Assembly: GCA_910578885.1 (NCBI GenBank)
Contig: CAJTSH010000023.1
Location: 1-62,171, forward strand
Source: an uncultured Lachnospiraceae bacterium
GTDB taxonomy: Bacteria > Bacillota > Clostridia > Lachnospirales > Lachnospiraceae
Length of the DNA stretch: 62,171 nt
Direction of reading: 5' to 3'
Made by a program: the position numbers and the translations under genes. Under the pieces are notes generated by a model. That model did no database searches, was not told where the DNA came from, and worked only from the letters and a program-made list of their open reading frames with translations. Below are positions 44,312 to 54,528 of the stretch, piece by piece. Each line of letters begins with the position of its first letter. Position 1 is the stretch's first letter.

Positions 44312-44424
44312 TCAGGGCGTCCTGTGTTCCTCAAGTGTCTGCGCGCGGTATTCTTTCGGCGTCATTCCCATCTGTCTCATAAAATCTCTGAAGAAACGCT
44401 GCCTGTACAGGCTATTGATGTTTA
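44312..44424 (-). pseudogene. AraC-family C-terminal fragment
   Basis: The minus frame encodes 'INSLYRQRFFRDFMRQMGMTPKEYRAQ', the end of an AraC helix-turn-helix domain, with a stop at 44312. Nothing upstream continues it. It is the tail of a deleted regulator, next to the galactanase gene. Confidence 0.65.
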
Positions 44425-44578
44425 CATCTTTATAATGTTTATATCTTTATAAAATAAGAAGAGTTCAATCAGAAAATAATACCAGATTTGTTTTTTTCAG
44501 CGCGTTACAGTTCATAACAATAGTCAAAAGCAGGATGGGGCATTTCTGCCCCTCCTGCTTTTCGTTCCGTCCATTCGT

Positions 44579-47500
44579 TTAACGTTTCTTCACGGTTACC
44601 TTTTTCACCTTGCTGTATGCGCCGCTGAGCCGCTTTTTGCCCACCTTCTTGTAAGAACAAATTCTTACATAATAGGTTTTGCCTGCTGAAAGCTTTTTCA
44701 GCGTTGTTTTTACAGTCGAATTCTTTTTAATGATTGCAGTTTTTGCTTTCTTAAATTTCTTACTTGTGGAATAACTGATAATATATCCGCTTGCCTTACT
44801 ATCCTTCTTCCATTTCAGGGTAATCTGCCCTTTCTTTGTACTCTTTGCGGAAGAAATAGTTGCTTTCTTCGGTTTTACAGTAATTTTGATCTTCTGGTTC
44901 GCTGCCGCATTATAATTTGCGGATGCCGCAGATTTTACAGTCACTGTTACCGTACCGCAGCCGATAATTTTAGCTTTTCCGTTTGTGACCTTAATAACCG
45001 TCTTGTTGCTGAGAGAATAGGTCAGATTTTCATTACCTGTTACGGTTGCGCCAAGCGCAAATGCCTTATTTCCATACACCTTCGTATAAGACTTCTTCGC
45101 CAGCTTAATTTGCTTGGCCGCTTTACCGATAGTAAATGTCTTCACTGTTCTTCCGTTATAGTCGCCTTTTCCAACAATGGTTACGGTTGCAGTTCCGGCA
45201 TTTATATTATTTGCGTAGTTTACTGTATAACCTGATGCCGGTACTATCTTTCCTGCCAAAGCTACAGTTACCTTCGGCGTATTTGCCAAACCGGTATACG
45301 TGCAGCTAGTATATTGCAATGCAACAGTTGCTTTGCTCAAATCACCTTTTTCAGTTCCTGAAGGCGTCGAAGCGATAATCTCAAAGTTTTTCGTTATGCT
45401 TCCTGTATAACTCTCACTGCCTGAAACCGCCTTAATTGTTACACTCGCCGTTCCGACATTTATATTATTCGCATAAATTACTTCATATTCACTTGCCGGT
45501 ACTGTTGTTCCGTCCAACGTTACGGTTACCCGCGGTTCTTTTGCAGCTCCAGTATAAATGCAGCTTTCATACTCTAACGTAACTGTGGCTTTGCCCAAAT
45601 CACTCTTTTCAGTTCCCGGATCTGCAGGATCTTTAATCACAAAGGTCTTGGTTACGCTTCCGGTATAATTGCCGCTGTCTTCCGCCGCCTCAATGATTAC
45701 ACTTGCCGTTCCGACATTTACGTTATTCCCATAGCTTACTACATAATCGCCAATCGGTACGGTTACTCCATCCAGCGTTACGATTACCTGCGGTTCTTTT
45801 GCCTCGCCTGTATAAATGCAGCTTTCATATTCTAATGTAACCGTGGCATTGTTTAAGTCACCCTTGGCAATCTCAAAGTTCTTCGATATGCTTCCGGTAT
45901 AATAAGCACTGTCTGCCAATGCTGCTATTGTTACCTTTGCCGTTCCGGCATTTACGTTGTCCGCATAGGTTACTGTGTATTCACTTTCCGAAATTGTCTT
46001 TCCGTCCAACCTCACGGTTACCTGCGGTTCTTTTGCAGTTCCGGTATAAACATAACTGTTTTTCTCTAATGTAACTATTGCATTGCCAAGGTCGCCCTTG
46101 GTAATCTCAAAGTCCTCTGTTATGGTTCCGGTATATTTGCCGATTCCCTCTATCGTTATGGTTGCAGTTCCTATCTCCACATTATTACTGTAGGTCACCG
46201 TATAATCCAAAATCGACAGTGTCTTTCCATCTAATTCAACCGTTACTCCAGGCTGTTTTGCTGTTCCGGTATACTGAAAACTATTTTCTTCCAGAATTAC
46301 AGCCGCATCACTTATGTCAATCACGCTCAAAGTCAGCGCACATACAACATCATAGGATATATTGTCTATCGTAACCGTTCCATGAACCTGATACTCGCCC
46401 GCCGCTTCTGCCGCGATAACTTTTTGCAGATCAAGCTCATTCCATGTTACATCTACTGTTTGAGTTGTACCGTCACTCAGTGTCACGGATATCGTCTGCG
46501 GTAAACTGTCTATTGCCAATTCCGCATCTGCACCCAAGGAAATCGGTTCACAGGTCACACTCTGCGGAACCTTTACTTCAGACAGATATGCGCCGTTTAC
46601 CTGCATGGTGTTAACTCCGATCCAGCCCGTTCCTCCATTTTCTAAAACATTTATTCTGAGGTAACGCGACTGTGTATCTGCCGGAAACTCATCGGTATAA
46701 TAGCCGTTGTTATCCAAGACCGCACCTACTGCCGTTTCCGAATGATCAATGACTGTCGTCCAGTTTTCTCCATCATCAGATATATCCAATGTATATTTCA
46801 GCAGTGACCAGAAGACCGTCTTTACATTATCAATTCTTGCTTTCTCACCGAAATCTATAACAATACTTCCTGTCGTTGTAGCTGATCCTGTTGTCCAAAC
46901 ATTACCCGTTTCCCAGCTTGACTGATCCGTTGTACGGGCATTTATGAACGTATTCTTCACATCCCTATTTGCAGCCGTATTGTTGCCTGTAATGGTCACT
47001 CCGTTTTCATCAAAATAAGAGGTCAGATCGGAGCTAACCGTAATCGTTTTCTCAACCTTAACACCACCGCTTTCAGTCTGTGCTGTAATCTTTGCCGTGC
47101 CTTCACCTACCGGAATCAAGGTTCCGTTCAGCTTATCCACTACTGCAACGCTTGTATCGCTTGAGAACCAGTGTATTTCTTCCGTTGCCCCTGCCGGCGT
47201 AACAGCCGCCTTCAGCTCTACCGTCTTCCCAATCGAAAGATGCTCATTGCATCCGCTTACTTCCAGACTCTCTACCGGGATATAATCTACTAGCTTCAAG
47301 CCTTCTGTCGCAAGCTTCAGCGCTTCTACAACCGCATCAATCACGGACTGCTTATGTGCCTCCCATTTTTCTTCCACTGCTGCCGCAAAATCACTCTCAG
47401 CCCTTGTCAACGCTTTTGTATAAGCTGCAAGGCTGTCCGGCGTATACCAGCTGTCACCCTTATCCTTTGCCGCCTTTGCTGCTGCAATAGCATCCTCTAA

Positions 47501-50500
47501 GTCGGTTGTGTCTACAATTGCATCTCCGGTTACCTCTACATCCATTTGTGCAATCTGCGGATTTCCTTCATAAAGCGTTACCGTCAATGTAATCGTTGCC
47601 GTTCCCGGAGCTTTCGCAATTAAGTTTCCGGCGCCGTCTACGCCTACAATCTTTGAATCGCCGGACTCCCATTTGATTCCCGCAATATCCGTATCTCCGT
47701 CGCCGCCGGTCAATATCGGGAACAGCTGCTTTCTGCCCGCCGTTTCCATAGAAATTAATTCTGATTCTCCTCCGCCGTAGACTGTTTCACCGTTTTCATC
47801 CTTCACAGCGAAGAATTCAGATGCATTCGGACTATTGGTAACGGTTACAGGTATCTCCTTGTAAACCGATGCATCCAATGCCGACGCCACTTTAATCGTA
47901 CAGGTTGCGGGTTCTATTTCATCCAGACTCTGATATACGTTTACCGGCGTTACCAGTCCGTCTGCACTGACTGTTGCAACGGATTTATCCGAAGACGTCC
48001 ATACGACCTTTTGATCTACACTTGCCGGATTGATACTTGCCTCTAACTGGCAGCTTGCCATCAGAGTTCCTTCTATCGGAATCAGCCTTACGTTCTCTTT
48101 GTTAATGTTAACGCCCTTCGCTACCGGAGCAGCTTCATAAATGTTAAAATTGTCAATGGCCGGATTCCACGATAAGTTGCTTTTGTCCGTTCGTGTTCCA
48201 TAGAACTGTATCGCCGCAACATCCCCTGCATAACTTGTAGATTTATCAAACGCCACCTCATGCGTTGCCGTAAGCTCTGCATTGGCAAGGCTTGTAATCG
48301 TAAATATGGTTTTTCCCGCTTCCACATCAATCGCAGCATGAATATGATACCACACACCGCCCTGATTAAATCCTGTACCAACCTGCTGCGTATTTGTGAG
48401 CGCCGTATTTGCCACAAGCTTTCCGCCCACACTGTATACCAGCTCCTGATTAGCATTTGTCTGGATACTCAAATATCGGTTATTTTCGCTATCTGTAATT
48501 GCCATATAGCAACCGTTACTTCCTGCGACCGTTCCAACATTCCAATCATAATCCAAGATAATCTTATTATTGGATATGCTCTTAGCCAGCCTCTTCTGTA
48601 TACTTCTTGCGCCGCTTCCACCGCCGGAAATCTGCAATATATTTCCGCTATCCGATGCCGTAACTGCACCTGTAAGCGCACCGCCGCCTGTGGAACTCAC
48701 GCCCGTTCCCCATGAATCACCAGTATTAAGATTATCAAAACTCTCGCTCACGCTCGGAACATATACCTTTACCGACGCAGTATAACCGCCGTCCTCTGCC
48801 GTCGCCGTAATCTCTGCAACTCCAGGGCTTACCGCCGTCACGCGTCCAAAAGCATCCACGGCCGCCACTTCCGGAGTATCGGAAGTCCATTGAACATTTG
48901 TATTGGTTGCCATCTCCGGTTCTATTGATGCATGCAGACGATATACCGGCTTATCCTCAGCCTGACTTGTTTCCGAAAAATAATCGGAAGCGAAAAAGTA
49001 TTCCTGCTCGCTCATTGTAATTCCTGTTACAGGAATTGCGTCCTGCTGTACGGTCACCAGACAGGAAGCCTGATACCCGCCGTTTACGGTTGTGGCAGTA
49101 ATCGTTACCGGTCCGCCAACCTTTACGCCCGTCACTTCGCCTTTTTCATTTACCGTTGCGATTGTCTCGTCACTTGAACTCCAAGTTACGTTTTTATTGT
49201 ATGCATCATCCGGTGTAATCAGCGTATTCAATACCTTGGTGGAACCAATCTGAACCGCCATCACTTCTCTGTCTAATGTGATGCCCTCTACCTGTACCTC
49301 AAGCACATGAACTGTACAAGAGCCATACACTTCCGAATTATCATCCGATACTGCTTTGATAACCACATCGCCAATGCCGACGCCCTTTACCAATCCGTTA
49401 TCGTCTACCGTTGCAATCGACGTATCCTCAGATACCCAGTTGACTTTATAACGGCTTGTATCTGCCGGAAGCACCGTTGCTTTTAGCTGCACGGTTCTGC
49501 CATAGCTGACCGATGCCTCTGACTTATTAAGCGTTACGCTCTGTACTGCCGTCTTGCTGACTGTCAGCGTAAAGCTGGCGGAAGCTGCGCCGTCTGCGGA
49601 TGAAACGGTAATAATTGTTGTCCCTGCATCCTTTGCATTCAACTGCACCTTCGTATCCTTCTCTGTTTCCTGACGCATTTCTCCTGCCGGCGTCTGCCAT
49701 GTCTCTCCAAAGAAAGAGGCTACTTCAGGATTAGAGGAAGTATACACAACAGCGGTATCCGTCGGTGTTCCCGCCAGTGCAGCGCTAAGCTGAAGCTTAT
49801 CAAAAATTTCAGCAGCTTTTGTTCCTTTATCTGCAATTTCACTTCCATCCAAGGTCAATGTAATTCCAGCAGCTTTTGTTCCTGCGGTTACCGTTACATT
49901 TGCCGTTGCCTTAACATTTGTTCCATTTACCGTCGCAGTAATTGTCGTTGTTCCAGCTTTCTTTGCACACACAAATCCATCTGTTGTTACCGTCGCAACT
50001 GTCGGATCTGCCGAGGTATAAATTACATCACTGTTTTTTACCACCTTGTCTGTCGGCGCAATCGTCGGCTGTAAACGCGTCTTCTTTCCTTCTGCAAGCG
50101 TAATGCTTGACTGTGCAAGCGTAATATTTGTTGCATCCGCAAGCTCAACTGCATATTCGCCGATACCGTCATTGACTGGCGTCTGCATGTCAGAGCTCTT
50201 TGCCTTCGGACAGCCGCGCATCAGATAAGCATACATACTGTCCATCATATCTCCGGCGCGTCCCGGCTGGCTGCTTCCCATCTCCTTGATGGAAATATCT
50301 CCATTATTGAACATGGTTCTCTGGTTTATATCAGAGGTACTTCCATGTGCACTTCCGGCTCCCGGCGTTGGAATCCAGTCAGTCTCCCAGTAATAGAAAC
50401 CTCTGGTCTGCGCATATGGATTCGGTGCATCCAATGCCGCCTGCATATAATCCAACAGCCAGTTATACTGCCCGTTCGGTGACTTCACACGGTAATAAGA

Positions 50501-52483
50501 CGCCATTCCCATAGATGAATTAGCAGTGTGAATCGTCGGACTATAACTTGTAAATGTAAATCCCGTCTCCACATTGACATAATCCATGTATTTCATTGCT
50601 TCAACCTTCTGCTGAGCAATTTCTCCTGCATATGTATTACCGGACGAACGTCCGCCGTATAAGGAAAATGTAATACCATCCATCTTTGCACCGTTATTCA
50701 TCAGCGCTTGGAAGAAAGACGTAATCTGACTTGGAGTATATCCATTATTGGAATGTACCCAGCCGCTCACTCCAGGCATTGCATCTTCTGCCGCTTCATA
50801 GGAAGCTGCAATAATTTTTGCATGGCCTACGGAAGTCATACCGTTTCCAACAGGCCATACCAGACCGCCGTTCTGTTCATTCCCGTGTTTTACCGCAGCC
50901 ACATTTACATTTTCATCCGCCAGTGCTTTCATAAAATCATACACATAGTTGTACACAATGGATTGCATATGCGCAAGATCCGTATTGCTGTAATTCCCTT
51001 CGTAATCCACATCCAGCCATTCCTCCGGAGTATGCGCTTTCGCATTGCTCATCCATTTATCACTGTAATGGAAACTCGGAACATAGCTCATGCCAAGGGC
51101 AGTCGCACGCTTTCCAAGCTCCACGCTGTGTTCCTTGTCAAAATATCCACCCTCAATCATTTTTTCTATATAAGGATTTCCATCTTCATCGAAACACCAG
51201 TCACTATAAATGACTTCCAGCGTCTTCGTGTCGTGCACCGGATTTCCCGCATGTACCATAATCATCGTCAATATGGAATTTACACCGTGATTCGACAAGA
51301 TTCTCAAGCAGTCCTGCTGCACACCGTTTGCAAAATATTTTCCTCCAAAATCCTCTATTGCAGGCAGGAAAGAAACATCTGCGCCCCTCAAGTAATTCTC
51401 ATCTTCAATACGAAACAGGTCAAAATTGTCAACATATGCACTGTCGCTTCCGTTTCCCTGCCATTCATCGGCAAGCTTCCCTGTTCCTGCCTGATAGGAA
51501 TCCGTGTCATAGACTGTAACGGAATCCTTATAAGCCTGATCATAGACCGTGTTTGCATAGACCTCTACTTCTTTCGTATCTGCACCAGTCTCAAAGGTAA
51601 TAGACACAAGAGAATATCCTTCCGTTCCCGACGGAGCCTGACGCAAAACTGCGCCGTCTGCTCCACGCACACCTAGATTCACTCTGTCTCCGAGGGAAGT
51701 ACGGTTCTGCGTCTCACCTGTCTTTCCGCGGCGGTCCGAGTGATAAATCGTCTCAAATTCATCCTGATTATCTACTTTTGCACGCATGGTCACAGAATAT
51801 CTTGTATTCGGCTCTACCGTAACCTTCTGAGAAATCTCACTGCCTGCCGCAAGGCGGATTGCCTTCGCTCCGGTATCTGCATTTGCAGTATCCACTGCTG
51901 CGTTACCGGTCGTTGTCCAAGAATCCAGCCCATCTTCAAAATCCCAGTTTGCAATGGTATTTGCGTCCTCAGAATCCAATACCAACTCCAGATTATCAAT
52001 ATCCAAAGTCGACTGACCGGCTTCTATGGTGATTTTCATTTGTCCATTATAAACGAGCACGTTTCGGTTTCCCATTTGTTTCCAGTCCGTGCCAAGATAT
52101 GTATCTAACAGAGAAACCGTATCCGGTCCACCTGTTTCTGTCACTGTTAGCTGTGATGCGTTCTTGTTTGCCGTTCCTTTTACCCATGCCGACAAGGTAT
52201 AACTTCCTTGCGCAACATTTGTTATTGTCATGGCAATCTTAGACCCCGCCTCCATATGCAGATATTTACTGCCTGACTGCGCTCCGCTCTCCATTACCGT
52301 AACCGTTCCAGTCGTCTCCCAGTCGTCTGTCCCGTTTTCAAAATCAAAGTTTGCATTATTACTGTCAGATATTGTTCCCGCATTTGCAGTGATTGTCTGA
52401 CCCATTCCCCAGTCGCTCATTGTAAAAACAAGTGCGGCTGCCAGAAATGTCGAGAATATTCGTTTCAGTTTTCCTCTTCTCAT
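44579..52483 (-). CDS. Giant secreted GH53 endo-beta-1,4-galactanase, multidomain
   Basis: About 2634 aa. A signal peptide is followed by two carbohydrate-binding-like jelly rolls (about 40-365) and a GH53 catalytic domain (about 365-815, 'RGADVSFLPAIEDFGGKYF'). The acid/base Glu is in 'KHGNEQNGG' (near 536) and the nucleophile Glu in 'NVETGF' (near 639). Then come several Big_2 Ig-like domains, a concanavalin-like domain ('FDNLNTGDSWGTG'), a helical FIVAR-like segment, an F5/8-type discoidin domain, five YTG-type Ig repeats and a basic Fn3-like end. There is no LPxTG anchor. It probably hydrolyses pectic galactan outside the cell. GGGGGA favours the ATG at 52483 over a GTG at 52498. Confidence 0.88.
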   Translation of the reverse strand: MRRGKLKRIFSTFLAAALVFTMSDWGMGQTITANAGTISDSNNANFDFENGTDDWETTGTVTVMESGAQSGSKYLHMEAGSKIAMTITNVAQGSYTLSAWVKGTANKNASQLTVTETGGPDTVSLLDTYLGTDWKQMGNRNVLVYNGQMKITIEAGQSTLDIDNLELVLDSEDANTIANWDFEDGLDSWTTTGNAAVDTANADTGAKAIRLAAGSEISQKVTVEPNTRYSVTMRAKVDNQDEFETIYHSDRRGKTGETQNRTSLGDRVNLGVRGADGAVLRQAPSGTEGYSLVSITFETGADTKEVEVYANTVYDQAYKDSVTVYDTDSYQAGTGKLADEWQGNGSDSAYVDNFDLFRIEDENYLRGADVSFLPAIEDFGGKYFANGVQQDCLRILSNHGVNSILTMIMVHAGNPVHDTKTLEVIYSDWCFDEDGNPYIEKMIEGGYFDKEHSVELGKRATALGMSYVPSFHYSDKWMSNAKAHTPEEWLDVDYEGNYSNTDLAHMQSIVYNYVYDFMKALADENVNVAAVKHGNEQNGGLVWPVGNGMTSVGHAKIIAASYEAAEDAMPGVSGWVHSNNGYTPSQITSFFQALMNNGAKMDGITFSLYGGRSSGNTYAGEIAQQKVEAMKYMDYVNVETGFTFTSYSPTIHTANSSMGMASYYRVKSPNGQYNWLLDYMQAALDAPNPYAQTRGFYYWETDWIPTPGAGSAHGSTSDINQRTMFNNGDISIKEMGSSQPGRAGDMMDSMYAYLMRGCPKAKSSDMQTPVNDGIGEYAVELADATNITLAQSSITLAEGKKTRLQPTIAPTDKVVKNSDVIYTSADPTVATVTTDGFVCAKKAGTTTITATVNGTNVKATANVTVTAGTKAAGITLTLDGSEIADKGTKAAEIFDKLQLSAALAGTPTDTAVVYTSSNPEVASFFGETWQTPAGEMRQETEKDTKVQLNAKDAGTTIITVSSADGAASASFTLTVSKTAVQSVTLNKSEASVSYGRTVQLKATVLPADTSRYKVNWVSEDTSIATVDDNGLVKGVGIGDVVIKAVSDDNSEVYGSCTVHVLEVQVEGITLDREVMAVQIGSTKVLNTLITPDDAYNKNVTWSSSDETIATVNEKGEVTGVKVGGPVTITATTVNGGYQASCLVTVQQDAIPVTGITMSEQEYFFASDYFSETSQAEDKPVYRLHASIEPEMATNTNVQWTSDTPEVAAVDAFGRVTAVSPGVAEITATAEDGGYTASVKVYVPSVSESFDNLNTGDSWGTGVSSTGGGALTGAVTASDSGNILQISGGGSGARSIQKRLAKSISNNKIILDYDWNVGTVAGSNGCYMAITDSENNRYLSIQTNANQELVYSVGGKLVANTALTNTQQVGTGFNQGGVWYHIHAAIDVEAGKTIFTITSLANAELTATHEVAFDKSTSYAGDVAAIQFYGTRTDKSNLSWNPAIDNFNIYEAAPVAKGVNINKENVRLIPIEGTLMASCQLEASINPASVDQKVVWTSSDKSVATVSADGLVTPVNVYQSLDEIEPATCTIKVASALDASVYKEIPVTVTNSPNASEFFAVKDENGETVYGGGESELISMETAGRKQLFPILTGGDGDTDIAGIKWESGDSKIVGVDGAGNLIAKAPGTATITLTVTLYEGNPQIAQMDVEVTGDAIVDTTDLEDAIAAAKAAKDKGDSWYTPDSLAAYTKALTRAESDFAAAVEEKWEAHKQSVIDAVVEALKLATEGLKLVDYIPVESLEVSGCNEHLSIGKTVELKAAVTPAGATEEIHWFSSDTSVAVVDKLNGTLIPVGEGTAKITAQTESGGVKVEKTITVSSDLTSYFDENGVTITGNNTAANRDVKNTFINARTTDQSSWETGNVWTTGSATTTGSIVIDFGEKARIDNVKTVFWSLLKYTLDISDDGENWTTVIDHSETAVGAVLDNNGYYTDEFPADTQSRYLRINVLENGGTGWIGVNTMQVNGAYLSEVKVPQSVTCEPISLGADAELAIDSLPQTISVTLSDGTTQTVDVTWNELDLQKVIAAEAAGEYQVHGTVTIDNISYDVVCALTLSVIDISDAAVILEENSFQYTGTAKQPGVTVELDGKTLSILDYTVTYSNNVEIGTATITIEGIGKYTGTITEDFEITKGDLGNAIVTLEKNSYVYTGTAKEPQVTVRLDGKTISESEYTVTYADNVNAGTAKVTIAALADSAYYTGSISKNFEIAKGDLNNATVTLEYESCIYTGEAKEPQVIVTLDGVTVPIGDYVVSYGNNVNVGTASVIIEAAEDSGNYTGSVTKTFVIKDPADPGTEKSDLGKATVTLEYESCIYTGAAKEPRVTVTLDGTTVPASEYEVIYANNINVGTASVTIKAVSGSESYTGSITKNFEIIASTPSGTEKGDLSKATVALQYTSCTYTGLANTPKVTVALAGKIVPASGYTVNYANNINAGTATVTIVGKGDYNGRTVKTFTIGKAAKQIKLAKKSYTKVYGNKAFALGATVTGNENLTYSLSNKTVIKVTNGKAKIIGCGTVTVTVKSAASANYNAAANQKIKITVKPKKATISSAKSTKKGQITLKWKKDSKASGYIISYSTSKKFKKAKTAIIKKNSTVKTTLKKLSAGKTYYVRICSYKKVGKKRLSGAYSKVKKVTVKKR
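45120..46330 (-). repeat. Five tandem repeats coding for YTG-type Ig domains
   Basis: Within the galactanase gene five units of about 75-85 codons share 'DLxxAxVTLExxSxxYTGxAKEPxVTV' and 'YxVxYxNNxNxGTAxVTI'. The third and fourth are nearly identical for long stretches ('VTLEYESCIYTG') and carry Pro/Gly/Thr linkers at their ends, which suggests recent duplication. Confidence 0.8.
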
Positions 52484-52597
52484 ATTGATCCCCCACACTT
52501 CTTCTTTTCACACATTGCCAGTTTATTCTCCGGTCCATAACTGCACCCCCTTCCTTTCCCCTCCTTTCGCTCAAATTTGCGGCAGATTTTCAGAATT

Positions 52598-52748
52598 TTG
52601 CGCAACCGCAATTGCGCAACCGGTTATTCTTTTTTCATTATATTCTTAAAAAATGTGAAAGACAATACATGAATTAAACAAACAATTTTCCCAAAAACTG
52701 TACATTTTAGATAAATTCCTTTTCTTTTTGATGCGCAACTTTGCGCAA
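52598..52748 (-). promoter_or_regulatory. Promoter and GCGCAA operators of the galactanase gene
   Basis: Minus-strand promoter: TTGTCT (52660-52665) and TATAAT (52637-52642), 17-bp spacer. Palindromes TTGCGCAA lie at 52598-52605 and 52612-52619 just after the start site, and ATGCGCAA/TTGCGCAA at 52731-52738 and 52741-52748 about 70 bp upstream. The paired arrangement on both sides of the promoter suggests LacI-type repression with DNA looping. Confidence 0.7.
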
Positions 52749-52775
52749 TTTCGAACCAAGAAAGCCTTGCCCCAT

Positions 52776-53687
52776 TTACCAATACCGCTTTTTCTTAAAA
52801 ACTACCAGACTGACCACTACAATTAAAATACTAATCCCAATCACCACGGGATAAGCATACTTCATGGTAAGCTCCGGCATATAAGCAAAGTTCATCCCAT
52901 ACCATCCGGCTATCAACGTTAACGGAAGGAATATTGTTGTGACAACGGTCAGCATTTTCATGATATCATTCTGGCGGATACTGATTTCCGACTGGTAGAC
53001 GTCCTGCACCTGCATAGCATAGTCCCGTAAGATCTGCGTCTCCCCGGCAAGACGCACCACTTTATCGCGGTAACGGTCAAACATCCTCAGTTCTTCTTTT
53101 CCGAAGAACTCCATCTCGTTATCCAGCAGCTCCTGCCCTACATCTGCAAGCTGCGTATAATACCGATAGAATTTCGCAACCCGCTTCTTTAGGTTCAGCA
53201 TCCTTCCGTTAAAGCCCGGACAGCTCCCCTTTAAGACCATTTCTTCAATTACAGCAATTTCCCGCTCAAGCTTCTGCAAAAAAAGCAAATCCTCTTCCAA
53301 CAAGCCCGACAGGAAATCATAAAGGAATCGCTCAAGCGTATAGCCATTCCGAATTTTCTTTTGGGCAATCTTTTCCATCTGCGTTTCGACTGTTTTTCCA
53401 TTGTCGAGAAATACCATTTTCCCGGGCAGGAGATACATGCTAAATGCAAGGCTTACTTCATTTTCCTGCTTTGGCGGTATACGGAAAGTCGCAGCCAAAT
53501 ATCCCGGCTGATTTTCCAGCTTGCAGAAATGAATGACAGTATTCTCACAAGGCAGCCCCAAGGACGAGCGCAGCGCTTCCCGCTCCTCCCATTCCTGTTC
53601 TGTCATCACGCAGATTGTTTCGTCTTTTTCCAAAAATTCCGTCTCTTTGCTTGGACAAATCTGGTCATTTTCTATTCTTGCATACAT
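52776..53687 (-). CDS. corA: CorA-family divalent cation transporter
   Basis: This 303-aa protein has a soluble N-terminal domain, a long stalk helix and two C-terminal membrane helices separated by the signature 'YGMN' ('LIAGWYGMNFAYMPEL'). It transports Mg2+ (or Co2+, Ni2+). It ends in the basic tail 'FKKKRYW'. It is convergent with nothing and reads towards the galactanase gene, whose regulatory region begins just after its stop. Confidence 0.92.
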   Translation of the reverse strand: MYARIENDQICPSKETEFLEKDETICVMTEQEWEEREALRSSLGLPCENTVIHFCKLENQPGYLAATFRIPPKQENEVSLAFSMYLLPGKMVFLDNGKTVETQMEKIAQKKIRNGYTLERFLYDFLSGLLEEDLLFLQKLEREIAVIEEMVLKGSCPGFNGRMLNLKKRVAKFYRYYTQLADVGQELLDNEMEFFGKEELRMFDRYRDKVVRLAGETQILRDYAMQVQDVYQSEISIRQNDIMKMLTVVTTIFLPLTLIAGWYGMNFAYMPELTMKYAYPVVIGISILIVVVSLVVFKKKRYW

Positions 53688-53755
53688 GAATCTTCCTTCT
53701 TTCCGGTTGATTTCTCTTGACTATATAGTGTGTCCTGATTTTCTTGAAATATAAC

Positions 53756-53822
53756 TTATGGGAATCCCAGTTCTGGATTCTCATAAAAGGCGCCGCATTT
53801 GCGCCGTCCATCCGATTATGTG
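53756..53822 (-). repeat. 67-bp dispersed two-hairpin element, copy B
   Basis: Reverse-orientation copy of the element at 17299-17365, with the same GGCGC and GGATTCTCAT hairpins. It lies 69 bp upstream of corA. Confidence 0.75.
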
Positions 53823-54005
53823 ATTAGCGGTAAAAACAAGCAGAAAATACGGAATCGAATTAAGAACAGATATTTTAGGGATTACCGTAATGAATCCGTA
53901 TTTGGATAGCTTGAAACAAGAGGCAAAGAAACGGCTTAGGAGTGAAGCGAGCAGAAAGCTTATTTTTCAGACTATTGAAGAAAAATCCGCAGTATCATTA
54001 TAGTA
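53823..54005 (+). other. Short open stretch of protein-like sequence, uncertain
   Basis: An open plus-strand frame ends with TAG at about 54001. Its best start, ATG at 53890, gives about 38 residues ('MNPYLDSLKQEAKKRLRSEAS...'). There is no strong ribosome binding site. It could be a gene remnant; I do not recognise it. Confidence 0.3.
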
Positions 54006-54080
54006 TGCGCAGCAGAATACAGCTACAAGGTGTATCATCCTATTTTGCGGTGCGAAAATTAACATGTAAGAGGAAATTGT

Positions 54081-54428
54081 ATGAGAACAGATATTATTAG
54101 TTATTTGGAAAAAGAAATATTGAGAAGAAGTGAAAGTGAGACAGATAAATTGGGGATGGGAGTATATAACCATATCCGTCTTGTGGTATGCAATGCGGCA
54201 TGTATGGCTGATAAATATAATGCGGATTTAGAAATCGTACTAATATCAGCATGGTTGCATGACGTTGCGTCAATTACTGATTATTCTTTATATAAGGAGC
54301 ATCATATTCATGGTGCGCATATAGCAGAAGATATTCTATCCAGATTTAATTATGGGCAGGATAAGACAGATATGGTAAAACAATGCATTTTGCACCATAG
54401 AGGCAGCGTGCCACTGGAAAAAATATGA
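54081..54428 (+). pseudogene. Truncated HD-domain phosphohydrolase
   Basis: This 115-aa product carries the HD motifs 'YNHIRLVVCNA', 'ISAWLHDVA' (HD pair), 'HHIHGAHIAEDIL' and 'CILHHRGS'. It stops right after 'VPLEKI', where relatives continue for another 60 or more residues with an Asp-containing 'ADADAM' region. Another frame stays open for about 25 codons past the stop, so a frameshift followed by decay is likely. The start has AGAGGAAATTGT upstream. Catalysis is doubtful. Confidence 0.65.
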
Positions 54429-54528
54429 AGAAACAATGCGAGTATTATCGGGACATAAATTGGACAAATTCCTTTACAACGAAACTTCTTAAAATATAAA
54501 TCCATTTATCCGTTTCGATTAAAAGAAG

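Noticed and set aside
50708..51676. Long plus-strand ORF (322 aa) opposite the galactanase gene
   Set aside because: It is antisense to the GH53 domain, has no ribosome binding site and its Cys/His/Arg-rich composition is typical of a shadow frame.
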